Below are positions 34,170-46,959 of a DNA stretch of 64,000 nucleotides, one piece after another. The notes below the pieces were generated by a model that made no database searches, was not told the origin of the DNA, and saw only the letters and a program-made list of their open reading frames with translations. Position numbers and translations under genes: made by a program. How positions within the stretch are numbered: position 1 is the first letter of the stretch; every line of letters starts with the position of its first letter. The DNA comes from Carallia brachiata (lineage: Eukaryota; Streptophyta; Magnoliopsida; Malpighiales; Rhizophoraceae). Location: contig JADCRB010000042.1 of NCBI GenBank assembly GCA_021464245.1, positions 1,426,001 to 1,490,000 of the forward strand. The letters are read 5' to 3'.

Positions 34170-34289
34170 GCCCCGTCGGGGGGCCAAAGGCGGTCCTCAG
34201 CCCTCAAAATAATAATAATAGCAGCAGCAACGGCAAAGCCCAACCCACCACCCAAAAAGACACCGAAGCCGGAACTCCCAGGCGTTTTT

Positions 34290-37200
34290 AAAATTTCCAA
34301 TTAAACGAGACAGTTAATAATGACTTTTTTTTTCAAAAAAGTTGAGTATCCATATCATATTTATATTTAATATTTATATTGAAACGAATTTATTTTTTTT
34401 TTAACAAATTTTTTATAACAAAAAAATGACATTATTTTTTATTATAAAAATAATAAATTTTATCGTAAAAATAAACGATTTGCCATAATATAAATATTAA
34501 GTTTTGATACTATACCAACTTACACTATTTTTTTCTTCTCTCCGCGTAGTCACCCACTGGCAGTTCGCCACGTCAGATTATGACGGTTCCAGATATATTT
34601 TTTTTCCTGTGCTGTAATTATTATTCTTGGCTGCACGCAACTCTTTCTTTTTTTTTTTTTTTTGTTTTTTTATCTTTTTTAATCGACTCCCCTGGATATT
34701 TACACCGCACCAGTCATTAGTCATTGTGTGTATGAATATATAATTAATTAATAATTATAATATTACCATATCATATTTTTCATGAGACTATATATTTTTA
34801 TATGTCATTTGTTTTTCAAGGTTTCAATTTTTTTATTGTTTGTCTAGTATAATACGTCAGTTGAGCTGAAAAAAAAAAGTATAAGAAAACGTGGAAGGGG
34901 GGTGGTGGGAAAAGGGTCCATCTTTTTATTTTGGAACGAGAAAAGAGTTCATTTAAAATTGTTAAATTTAATTTTGAGAAAAATGATATGAAATTTATAA
35001 AAATAATAAAAATTATTTTATTTTAATTTACGATCTAACGAATTTTTTAATGAACTAAATAAAAAATATATAAGAAAAAAGTGACATTTTAAGTACGCCA
35101 AAATTATTTACATGATAGTTCTTTATCAACAATGGTTTTTAAAAGCGATTAGTTTCGCATGTACATTTCTTTTTTTTGCTAAATTAACTGATCTAATGTT
35201 TTTTGAAACGGTGGCTAAAAGAATTGGCAAAACTAAATTTCGTTAAGTAGTCTTATTTGAGTAATGAATTTATCTTATAAAGAGGATTAAATAAAAATAT
35301 TAATAATGTAAAGATTAGGATTTTTGTAATGTTTTTTTTTTTTTAATATAGTAAGAAGAAAAAGAATCGCTAACATTTGCTAGTAGGTATTATAATAAGC
35401 AATTGCAAAGATACATGAAATAAACCAATTATGATGCAAAAATACAAAAAGTCAAAAATGCAGTCTTCAAAATAATTGACTCCAAAGCCGATTCTTATCA
35501 AAAAGGCGTTGGATTTCCGGTCAATTATTGAGGGAGAAAGAACTCAATCTTACAAGTAAAAGTCACCAAGATTTTTTTTTTCTTTTTAAAGTTTAATGCA
35601 AAGCCATACTTTGGTTATTTGAAATTAACATTTAATTCATTCCACATTTGATGAATCTCTTTAGTGGAAAAGCATTTCAACCTAACTTCATTCGTCGTTG
35701 CATTCCATTGTTTGGAAATCTTCCAAGGAAACTAAAATCTCGCCAAATTTTATGGCAAACAAACGAAGGTGCACCAAATTTTAGGTTGTTAATCTTCTCG
35801 AAAACAAGATGGAAATTAAAATTCTATGCACCCAAATAGAAACTCATTTATACATTAAATTTCTTCGTCAATGGTGAAGGATAACTTTAACTTTATTTTT
35901 CGGGCAATAATGTTATACATAAGTATACATGTACATGTCAAAAAAAAAAAGTATACATGTAGAGTGACAAAATAAAAGACGTAAACCTACTAAAAGTGTC
36001 ATGTATAATGATATATTCATAGTAGTTCAATTCATGATCATAGCTCAATATAAATTTATAAATGTATAATTACCAATTGCGATAATGTCATATCCATTGT
36101 ATTTTATATGTATAAAAAAACAAACTTTTACACATCGAAAAATCAAAAAAGCTAAATAGCAATGCATAACGAGAATGTTATGATATATAATTATCTAGAT
36201 TGTTAAATTATCAAAAATGTATCAAGTTTAAAAAATAAAATACAGATAATTATTAAATATTATTATATTAACAGTAGACTTTACTAAATCTATCTATATA
36301 ATCAAGTTTAAAAAATATTTGTATATATATAATAACTTGTAGTATAAATTATAATCCTTTTTTATTGGTTAGAGCGCAGGAAATATTTGAAATTAAAACT
36401 TAGGATCTCATCCAAGTTTCAAATCATGATTTTTGGCATTATTCTCTCCGTATTTACATTTTTTTTACTAATTAGTAGACCAGTCTTTTTGTAAATTAAC
36501 CTTAATTAGATCCGAACCCGAAGTTTTTAGTCTTTGAAAAAAAGAAGATAAGTACAATTGATCAACGTGCGTTTGTGATTTTGTGTGTGTTGAGTGTCAA
36601 CGAGGAGGCCTCATTTATGGTCATTGGTCAAGAAGGCAAGACCCAAGGCGATGACCAAAGCCCAAAGGCGTTTTCTGGACCAGCTTTAGTTTAAAGCTTT
36701 TGTTGTGTAAAAAAAAAAATATATCAGTGAGTATTAGTGTAAATGGTAGGAACTCGTTATCATTTAATTAGATATCTCGAGTTCGAGTTTCTGAGAATAC
36801 AATCGTGTTAGATACTCACTGAAAAAATACTGTCCAGGTCGATTCAGATTAATCAATCCAAACTTTTGTTTTCTTCTAAATTCAAAGGATCAACGGCTGA
36901 GGTTTCATCATTTACTTTGTTGGTGCGTTTTTTTGTTGCTTGGCTCTTTCTTTCTCCGCTCCTTTGTTCCACGCGCACGGCACGATTGGTCCCCACGGCT
37001 CTTCCGCTTATGATGGTTTTGTTAGAATTACGAAAAGTATTAACTACCTACTCGAATGCCCTCCCTTTCGTTAAAATGTCGTTTGTGCCCTTCAATGAGT
37101 GGTAATTATTAGTCCTCCACCATCACTTCTTTTATTTTCAATTCCTAATTTGAGGATTTTTTTGGTATCCACAGCTCTAATTTAAGGTGCCTATATTTCA

Positions 37201-40120
37201 AATGATAAAAAAAAACATTTGTTCATTTTTATTAAAACGAATATAAATATACAGTAATATAAATTAATAGATAATTAAATTAAAAAATAATACATTAATT
37301 ATGAAATATTGTTAAATAATTTGTGTATTTACTAACATCTCTTTAAATGTGGGCTATATAGTAGTATTCTTCTGTAAATTTTAAAAAAAATTGTACATAA
37401 AGACAAATTTAATAACCAATTTTTACTATTAAGTAACAATTAAAATACTCGTGCAGCAATCCTAACTTTTTCAGAGTATTTTATGTAAAAAGAACTAAAA
37501 AATTTTATATAAAATTTATCCGCTCTTTCCCCACTAAAATTATCTTTTATATGAGATAATTAAAAACATTGAGAAATTGAATAGTAATAAATAACATAAC
37601 TTTAAAAAATCATTTCAATAACTAAAGTTTAATATTTGTGATCTTGACTAAAGTTTAAAATAGTCTATGAAAGTAACATGTGTCGTGTGGTGGGGTGTGA
37701 ATTCAAAGTTTTCGGGCGTAAAGTTTTGTTTTTATTTTGGCACCAGCTTCTGTGCACGACATCAAATTAAAAATTATGCGCGTAAAATATATTATTCACA
37801 CATTTATGCCACCCAGCTGCGAGGATTTCAACAAATTAACAGTGCTAATTACTTTGTGTATAGAATTGATTAATTGTAATGTCGTACGAAAAACAATCGA
37901 CGTCTTATCCTTCCAGCTATTTTTGTTCATGATTTAGAAAAGACGGATTGGAACCACCAGATGTAGCCTAAAAAAGACCACATTTGTAATTTAAGTTAGA
38001 AATTTGATATTCAAATCTCATTATTAACTAAATCATTTTCTACACTTTAACTAGATAATAAAATAGAAAGGAAAGACAAGAAGAATATACATAATTAACT
38101 CAACTCATAAAGATATTTCAAGAATGACACCCTTAGATAACTATTATTTTAGGTAACTGTTAAATAATTATTACTATACGATTTGTCAAATAAAATATTA
38201 AATAAATAATTTAAAATATATAATTTTTAACAATAACATATGATGTATCAAATAAAATTATTCAACACAATATGAAAATAATAATAAAAATAACAAAAAA
38301 ATAAAAAATTTATTCGTTGTTTTAGACACCATGAAAACTACTTAAGTGACAATTAAAAAGTATTTTACTTGCAAAAAACACACTATTAATAAAATGAGAT
38401 AATTTATTAAGAAACATGCCGAAATTTTGTTGTGCGTTCCTTTCTTGATAAACGATAAAATAAGATATTTTGTTTTCCTTTTTAACGTCACTGTCTCCGG
38501 TTGATTGGATTCGTAATCTTTGTGCTTATATTTGTTTGTATTTATGAATAACCCAATAAAAGAAAACAGAAAAAAAAAAACAATTTAGAAGCCTCCAATT
38601 AATAAAGACACACAGGAGCATATAAAAGAAAATGAACCGAGAAGACCAGAAGAAGGTACAAGAGTAGCAATTAGTCGTTGTTTGATGCCAATTATTACAT
38701 ATTTTGCCTGTTCTAGGAGTTACATACTTGTCGATGGTTAGCCGGCTGCAGCTAAACTATCTATCACGGAGAACCATAATTATGAAAAGCCAACCACATG
38801 GTCTTTGAAACAAATCATTAGTGGGCTTTGCCTCAAATGGTCGCAACAGACACAGTTATTGCTTGAAACTAAGCCTTTGAACATGGTATTCCTTTTCATT
38901 ACAAAATTACTGTTGTTACTATTATTATTATTTTGTATTCATTAAAAAGTATATAGAACTGTTGAACTACACAATAAAATTAATTTTTTTTATTTTATAA
39001 AATTTTATATTTCTTCTCAAAATTAAAATCTGATAATTCTAAGATAAAAATTTTAAATTATAACAAAAAAAAGTGTCCCCTTGTGACATTAATCTAATTT
39101 TTAGCACACGGATGGTGTAATGAATGCTATGTTTTGATTGTATGAAAGTTGTGAAAAAAAAAAGAAAAATAAAATTATTTAAATTTACGAAGAAGTTATG
39201 AAAAAAATTATAAAAAAAATAATATAATAATAACAATAATAGTATTTTTACTAAAATTTTTTAATTGTTATTTTTCCTATCAAATATCCTCAAATCAAAC
39301 ACAGAAGAAATTTGGGAGAGAGAAATAGGAAGATTTTGGGAAAAAAGAAAGAAAAGAAAACAGAGAGAGAAAGTCATGATGACAAATGAGGGCTAAAGTT
39401 AGGGTAATAGGGGAGGTTTTTGTCTTCTAATGATTAGGTTTGTCAAAACCAGGAGGGGGGAGGGGGGTAATCATTTCACCTGTCTAGGGAAGAGAAGCTT
39501 TGTTTTCTTCGATTTTGGGTGGGTGGGGTGGGTATCTGAATCATAGTTCATCATCATCATCATCATCATCGATCCCCTTTCTTTTACGTGTGCATTCATT
39601 CTATTCACCCTTTTGAACGCTTTTTTGACTTGGGGTACATTTCTTCCTCCTCTTCTCTTCTTCTTCTTTTTGGTTCGTCTTGAATTGTATTGAATGTTGT
39701 TTCCTTTACTTATAGTTGAGGCTTTAAGGCCAACTAAAGTTTGAACTAAGAGCCTCGAATTTTTTTACCATTACAACCTTGAATCGAATGTTGTTAATTG
39801 CGGTCATTGGGGGCTCCAATCGAGAGCTTAAACTCTAATAAAGACCGACTTTAGTGCTAAATGTGAATATGCCTCGAGATTCCATATCATGTGTTTTTTT
39901 GTTTAGTTAATTGATTGTAACTGATATTCGTAATTCAAATTTTTAATTCTAAAGTATTAATTGAATTATTTTTTTAGTCCATTTGAGAAATTTATCAAAT
40001 TGTGAACTATATAATAGAGATATTTTCTATAAATTTCATCATCTCTTTTTAAAATTTGAACTTTATATCTCTAAAATAAAAGTTTAAATTTTAACTATTA
40101 AAATATTCTTAAAAGACAAT
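34290..40120. other. Long AT-rich intergenic interval
   Basis: Nearly 6 kb with no gene I can support. It holds A/T-rich sequence, poly-T runs, a SINE-like element at about 36725-36855, and a GA-rich to G-rich patch at 39340-39540 ending in an (ATC)n tract (39549-39570). Open frames here mostly lack ATG and are unfamiliar. Confidence 0.5.
36725..36855 (+). mobile_element. SINE-like element, family also at 54.8 kb
   Basis: The element contains A-box-like TAGTGTAAATGGTAGGAACT and B-box-like GAGTTCGAGTTTC. It then has GTTAGATACTCACTG and ends with CAGGTCGATTCAGATTAATC. The last motif recurs nearly unchanged at about 54940-54960 (one base different), following a related AT-rich body. This indicates a dispersed family. 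Orientation is inferred from box order. Confidence 0.5.
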
Positions 40121-40124
40121 TGAG

Positions 40125-40346
40125 TTATAACTTATTAGTCTCAGTAGCATGCGTTTGTCTCTCGTGGGTTGCAGTTCCTGCCCGGTTGGGTATTGCCCTC
40201 TTGAAGATAGATTTGAATTTAGTAAGAGCTTCTACGGGTTCAGGGAGGCCCAATAATAGATTCGAGCCCAGTTCCGCTATCACGTGAAAAACATCCCATT
40301 TCTGGGTTTCCAATTGGTTACAACCGTTCATGGGCTCAGAAGCCAT
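40125..40346 (-). CDS. Unrecognised 73-codon open frame with ATG
   Basis: The minus-strand frame begins MASEPMNGCNQLETQKWDVF with a strong plant start context (AAAATGGC) and ends NKL. Composition is balanced rather than low-complexity. I recognise no domain. It could be the first exon of a larger gene, a decayed gene or chance. It is divergent from the ACOS5-like gene, with about 0.5 kb between the starts. Confidence 0.25.
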   Translation of the reverse strand: MASEPMNGCNQLETQKWDVFHVIAELGSNLLLGLPEPVEALTKFKSIFKRAIPNRAGTATHERQTHATETNKL

Positions 40347-40614
40347 TTTCCTCTTTAGCTATTCTATTCGCGAGGGTTTGTTTCAGTAGGGATTAAAAAG
40401 CAAATTCTTCTTGCGATTGAAGCATTGACCCAAAATGCTAGGTGGGCTGTTCATTTGGATTACTGCCTTTTATTTTATTGTTTTTTTTCAATATAACATA
40501 GATATATATACACACACCTATAATTATTGAACTATTTATACTTACCTTGGTTATAAATATAATGTTCTTATTTGGCTGGCCGGACGTCACTCCTACAGTC
40601 TCTTTTTTTTCACC

Positions 40615-40646
<32 letters not shown>

Positions 40647-40853
40647 TATGGATTGTGTATCCATAACATGACTCAACAAACTGCTAACTAAAAATGGGCA
40701 TGGCAATCGCACACCGTATACTTAATTTCCTCTTAATTCCTGTTTGCATCCCATGCACAGAACATGACCACGGATAACGTAGTACATTATTTCTTCCTTT
40801 AAATCACAGTCCAATCTCACTTTTTTTCCCTTGGAACTACATAATTAACCACA

Positions 40854-43800
40854 ATGGCAAGCCCTATGCCTTATTTCACATGACAATGAACATATCTTCC
40901 GGAGCCGATATCCGGCAGTTCCGGTGCCTGAAAACGTCACATTGCCGGATTTTGTACTCCAGGATGCTGAATTGTATGTTGACAAGGTAGCATTTGTGGA
41001 GGCTGTGACCGGAAAGTCGTATACTTATGGTGAGGTGGTCAGAGACACCAGGAGGTTTGCCAAGGCCTTGAGGTCACTTGGCATAAGGAAAGGAAATGTA
41101 GTGATTGTGGTACTCCCCAACGTTGCTGAATATGGCATTGTTGCACTCGGGATAATGGCTGCAGGCGGTGTTTTTTCCGGTGCTAATCCTGCTGCGCACA
41201 AATCGGAGATTAAGAAGCAAGTCGAGGCTGCAGATGCTAAGTTAATTGTGTCTAATGATCTTAACTATGGAAAGGTGATTTATTCTTACTAATAAGCATG
41301 CAAATTCAATTCCAATGAGCTGATGGTCAGTTTACTTTTGATGATCTTTAAAATTTTGCCTTCTCAAATTATGGAGGTCTGCAATGATTTAGTTTTCATT
41401 GACTGAGTTCAAATCTTGCCCTGAAAACTTCAGGTAAAGAGTCTGCAGCTGCCAGTCATTGTGATGAGCGAGACACATATTGAAGGTGCCATGAATTTCA
41501 TTGAACTACTTAATGCAGCAGACCGTGCAAGTGATAGATTTGTGTACGAGGAAGTCCAGCAGACAGATTTATGTGCACTTCCATTCTCTTCAGGCACCAC
41601 TGGGATATCCAAAGGTGTAATGTTGTCCCATCGAAATCTTGTTGCCAATCTGTGCTCCAGTCTCTTCAGTGTTGGACCAGAAATGGTGGGTCAGGTTACC
41701 ACACTGGGCCTAATTCCATTCTTCCATATCTATGGCATCACTGGAATATGCTGTGCCACAATGAAGAACAAGGGGAAAGTGGTGGCGATGAATAGATTTG
41801 AACTTAGGACATTTTTGAATGCATTAATCACACAAGAGGTTACATTTGCACCAATAGTGCCGCCAATTATCTTGGCCTTGGTTAAGAACCCAATAGTTGA
41901 AGAATTTGATCTTAGCAAACTCAAACTCAGGGCTATAATGACCGCAGCTGCACCTCTTGCCCCCGAGTTACTCACAGCCTTTGAAAACAAGTTCCCTGGT
42001 GTCCAAGTCCAGGAGGTGAGTGCATTTTTGTATTACGTACTGAATTGCAACAAATGTCTTGAGGGAATTATGCACTACTAAATTTTTTTTCTTTTTTCAA
42101 TCAATTGGGTCTGACTAAAACTTGAATTCTACTGAATTACTTTTGACTACTAGGCATACGGACTGACTGAACACAGCTGCATTACTCTAACACATGGGAA
42201 TCCTAACAAAATCCATGGCATTGCAAAGAGAAACTCGGTAGGATTCATCCTTCCCAATTTGGAAATTAAGTTTGTTGACCCTGACACTGGTCGATCTCTC
42301 CCTAAGAACACTCCAGGTGAAATTTGCGTAAGAAGCCAATGCGTCATGCAAGGTAACATTACATCAGATATGAGTATGATCTTGCATGCACAGAGACACA
42401 TAAAATCATATCCCAATCAAACAATTTATTAGATGGTCTACACTGGCATTGCCACTGGCATCACAGTATATATGACATCATCAGATGTTGCAGTCATGGC
42501 TTGAATTTTTTACCAATTCATGTAACAGGTTATTACAATAATGAAGAAGAGACTGCCAGAACCATTGACAAAGATGGTTGGCTACACACTGGTGACATTG
42601 GATACATAGACGATGATGGGGACATCTTCATTGTCGATCGCATGAAAGAAATAATCAAATACAAAGGTTTTCAAGTAAGTTTTCAATTATTGTTGTGCCA
42701 TGAATCCAAATTGTTTATAATGATCACATTATCTACTTTTCCAAATTAAGGTCTTGCTAAACGTACATGGGAAAATGCTTTTCATGAACAAGGAAATCTT
42801 CTAACAATAAATATATGTGACAGCAGCAACTATGTGAAAACTCTCACAATTGGGCGTGCCCAAAATGTTTTTCTGTAATAAAAATAACATTGATTTAGTT
42901 AGGGGTGGTTATGACTTTCCTTTTCCTATTTTATAAATTATCTTCTTACCCTTTTGTACTGATTCTTTGAGCCGAAATAAAAAGTCTTATTTGTTAGCTT
43001 TTTCCCCTTCGATTATTTTGAAGAAATGAAAAACCATCAGCAATGATTTTGCAAGAGTGGCCGCTCCTACTAGTGCTAGGTGGTGGGGATCTTTGGAATC
43101 CTATGACATTTTCCGGAATCTTAATATTGTTCATCATCGCAACAATTTAATGAAGCATTAATATGGTTGGGACCTCTAGTTATTGGCGTTGGACACATAT
43201 ACCTGCAAAAACACAACCAATAGCAATTCAAAATAAGTCCGTCCGGTCTTTAGTGGTAGAGCATCATGACCCTTAATTCTAGAAATTTGGTTCAAATCGT
43301 GTGACACCAACATGTTGGTGTATAGCATGCAAGTCCTTTTTAAAAAAAAAAAAAATTTTGTGCGTATGTGCACACGTGTTTTTTTTTTTTTTTCTTTGAA
43401 TTGAGATCTTTGGGAAATGTAAAAGGTTTTCTCTGATTTACTGGACATTTTAATTTCAAAAATACTTAATGAGCAGGCAATTGTGTTTTTCATCGTAACA
43501 TTTAGTTGAGTTTTAAAAGTGGCAACAACCCACACTTTAAATTTGTAGGTGGCTCCAGCAGAACTCGAGGCCATCCTCCTTACACATCCCTCAATTGAAG
43601 ATGCAGCTGTTGTGCCGTGAGTACTCATCTACTGATAATTTCCCTTATTTTCGTTACCCAAAAATTAGCCAGCATATTACTATTACGTGTTATAGATACA
43701 ATTGTATAAATTGTATGCATGCTTCGTGTTGATGGACTATGTTTGCCTAAAAATTTTCTAAAAAGAAAAATTCAAGATGGTAATTTTCTAAGTGTCTAAA

Positions 43801-44096
43801 TTAATATCAATTTGGGAGCTAATTAATAAAAATTGTGGATTTCCAGACTTCCTGACGAGGAGGCTGGAGAGATCCCGGCTGCTTGTGTAGTGATGAGCAA
43901 AGAAGCAAGAGAAAGTGAAGAAGATATAATAAACCATGTTGCTTCCAATGTTGCCTCTTACAAGAAAGTGAGAGTGGTGCATTTTGTGGACACCATCCCA
44001 AAATCGCCTTCAGGGAAAATAATGCGAAGGTTGCTTAAATTGAAAGTGGCAGAGAAGATGCAAATCCAGCCAAGTTTCAAGCCAACCAAGCACTAA
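40854..44096 (+). CDS. ACOS5: ACOS5-type fatty acyl-CoA synthetase (4-coumarate-CoA ligase-like 1), apparent frame break near N-terminus
   Basis: ANL-superfamily enzyme that activates medium/long-chain (hydroxy) fatty acids to CoA esters in tapetum, feeding PKSA/B and TKPR for sporopollenin and pollen exine. Exons are 40854-41274, 41434-42015, 42154-42352, 42529-42674, 43549-43616 and 43847-44096, about 554 residues. The family motifs are [19 protein letters not shown] (AMP-binding), [54 protein letters not shown] and [14 protein letters not shown], with the catalytic Lys in the last. The whole body is close to what I recall of Arabidopsis ACOS5 rather than true 4CL. The conserved N-terminus [20 protein letters not shown] is in a frame with no ATG; the frame closes upstream at TAA 40846. 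The nearest ATGs (40854, 40866) are one base out of frame and stop at 40881. One surplus base before 40881 would explain this. A SINE occupies intron 4. Confidence 0.88.
43235..43356 (+). mobile_element. tRNA-derived SINE in ACOS5-like intron 4
   Basis: A-box-like TTTAGTGGTAGAGCAT is followed by B-box-like TTGGTTCAAATC 40 nt later, then a short body and an A-run of 13 (43343-43355). That is the usual layout of a plant SINE. No clear target-site duplication was seen. It accounts for much of the oversized intron (42675-43548). Confidence 0.65.
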
Positions 44097-44109
44097 AGTA
44101 ATGTCCAAT

Positions 44110-46900
44110 TGGAAAACCTTTTGGTTTCTCAAATCGTTTATTTTCTCGGAAGGAACTAATAGAACATGTTATGTTTCATCACCCATGACAGCTTTATTTT
44201 GTGTTGACCTGAAAAGGATACCTTGACTATGGGAAATCATGTTGGACGGTAGTGTTGAGATTACCATTTTGATAATTAAGCCCAACTTCTAGTTAATAAA
44301 CAATCCTTGCATTGGTGCTAACGAAAATCTAATCACTTTCGTTGATTTAAGTCATTACTAAAAATTTGTATTTTGAAAATTTTTCTTAACTTTTCATATT
44401 ACGTAATACCTAATTAAAATACAAAGTACTCTTTATACATATTTTCAAAACTTTAATCTCTTTTTTCGTAACATCTAACAATTAATTATAGCTGGTGGTG
44501 GTGCTGGTGGGACAAGTCAAGATCTGAATCCTTTTAGTAAAGAACAATAATATCATTAGTGTCGCAAACTGGATTCATTCATTATGTGCCCACATTACTA
44601 CATTGTGATAGTGACATTGGCGGAGCCAATGTGGTCCAGTGCTAGTGTGAAGAAGCCAACTGTTGGGCCTAAATTTATAGGTGTCTGAATTGACATTTTA
44701 ACTTTATCGGCTTCTGGAAAGGCCCACAATATTAAGTGCCCTCTTAAAAGATCTTGATTGGCCATTCTTCTGTTCCGAATTAGAAACTTTCAATTTGACA
44801 TAAAAAAAAAAGCTTAGCTGAGTCAACTTAACTTGATGTGAGTAAAAATAATAATTAAAGTAGGATTTAATAAAAATAATAAAATAAAATTTTTCACTCT
44901 AAAATTATGTGCATATATGCTAATATTAAAAAAAAATATATGAATAAATAGAATAAACAGCTTGTTGATTACTTTAATACTTTGAAAGATGAGTGCTCAA
45001 ATTGATGGCCAATGCTGCTTGACAACAAAAAGACGAATAGAACCTTGCGCGGAGTATGTATGGACCGAAGACATTACTGCTGATATTTTTCGCTGGTTCG
45101 TTTGAATCAGTCATAAGCACGAGAGCTTAAACTTAAACTTAATTAAATTAATAAAATTTAAAAGATTTCATTCAATTCATTCCACATAAGCTTGGTGCTT
45201 TAATGCCCGCAAGTTGGTTTTCTGGATCAGGTAATAAAAGATTATTTGCCATTTTTAAACTTAATGGCCACCCTTGTTGTCTACCATATCGCGACATTTT
45301 TGAGTGAATTCCATATGACTTGGATCACATCAATTGGTAGGTCAAATCGCAGAAGTTTATGTTCCTTTACAAATTTTTTAAAAAGAAAATCAAAGCCAAC
45401 AAAAGAATCTCTCTCTATCTCTCTCTTCACGTGTGGTTTTTTTTAACTATGTTTTTTTAACCCATAGACCTACTCGTTGTTGGTAATTGTTGTTGTCATG
45501 GTATGTATTGTACTGATATCAAATTAACAACTTAAAGTTGTTGATGCTTTAAAGTTTAAGATAATGTCTCCTTACTATTACGGTATGTTATCTTAAATTA
45601 ATCATCAACTTTTCTTTAATTTTTTTTAACTCGGAACTATTCCCAAGTTTTTAAACCTTGTAAAAGAATACTATGCACTTTCTTTGGGAGGAAGGAAAGT
45701 CGGAAGAGAGAGAGAAAGTGAGAGAATTAAGGTAAATTATTTTATTTAGAAAATATTTGAAAAGTGAGAGAAAAGAAAGTTTTTAATTCTCCTAATTCTC
45801 CATACCCCACTAAAATCAATTTTCCCAAAAATGGGAGGAAAGTTGTCAGTTTTTCTCCTAAATTATTAAAAAACTCAATTACCCCTTACATAATTTAAAA
45901 ATTATAATTTTACCTAAACAAAATATTTTAATAGAATTTATTATGAAAGATAAAATTATTATTCCAACACATTTTATATTTATCTCCCCCACTTTTCACC
46001 TCTTTCCATACAAAAAATTTATAATTTTCATTCCTCCTATCTCATCTTTCCAAATACAAAAAAGATAGAAAAATATTCTTCTCCTCTAATATTTTCCTAT
46101 ACTTTCCTCTCCTCATTTTTTTCTCTCTCAAGAATTTTATTCAAATACATTATTAATGTAAGACATTAATAGATTTATTGAGATTCAATTTTATTATTTT
46201 CTTTCAAACTCAAAGATTCAGGAATGACACTTGAGCTTATTATTATTTCCTAATTTTCAAACATTGACATTGAACTGTCAACAACCGAGTACAAATTATT
46301 CTATTAATTTAGACCGTCCACATTGTTTTTTATTTTTTTGGAACAGTCAACAGTCTATATTGTTGACAACATCTTTTAATAGAAAAGCATCAGTAATACG
46401 TAGCACGTCTTAAAATAAATATTGTTAAAGAGATAAAAAAAAAAAAAAAAAAAACAAAGAAACAACGTTTGAAATCGAACCAATTGAACCACACAAAATT
46501 AGACGTGACGAGTGCCAACTACAATACACTATTTTGTTGATCACTCCGTTTTCCCCGAACCCAAACCGAACGGATTCCCGAAAACCCAGAAAAAAGCGTG
46601 CCAAGATTTTTTCACCATTCTCATGGCCTTGAGTTGACCAACACGTGCAGTCAACTTTGAGGGGTCCGAGTCAGGTCGAGTGGACTCGGAACCGGGACTC
46701 GGAACAGCTCACACTATTTTCGCCCCCTGCCTGCCTGCCTGCCTGCCCAGTGTCCTGACAAGACAACCTCTTAAAACAGTCCGAAAATGCAAAACAAAGC
46801 TGTAATGAGAGAGTGGCCGCAGCGAGGGCAGTACGTCCGAACCCCACAATGTTCAATTACTGACATGCAAAACGACAAAACCAAAACAGTGATCAATTCA
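44110..46900. other. Intergenic between ACOS5-like and SPL genes
   Basis: No gene recognised. Contents are a perfect 8-bp-arm hairpin at 44614-44632 (ACATTGGC, GGA, GCCAATGT), the MITE-like copy at about 45672-46150, an A-run of 23 near 46434-46456, and a GC-richer SPL promoter patch (46600-46760) with a (CTGC)n tract. Confidence 0.5.
45672..46150 (-). mobile_element. MITE-like family, copy 1
   Basis: The reverse complement aligns end to end with 62664-63146. Shared blocks include GAATAAAATTCTTGAG, CATAATAAATTCTATTAA, TTTGTTTAGGTAAAATT, TTTTTAAATTATGTAAGGG and ACTTTCCTCCCATTTTTGGG. The ends are purine-rich on one side and pyrimidine-rich on the other, forming rough terminal inverted repeats. 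There is no coding capacity. This copy is more degraded at its tips than copy 2. Confidence 0.75.
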
Positions 46901-46959
46901 GCCTCTGCAATCGATGCCCAGAAACAAAAAACACACAAATCAAAACAAAACAAAACAAA

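Noticed and set aside
43176..43628. 150-codon minus-strand frame
   Set aside because: It crosses a SINE and the ACOS5-like exon 5 in antisense and is low-complexity in the middle.
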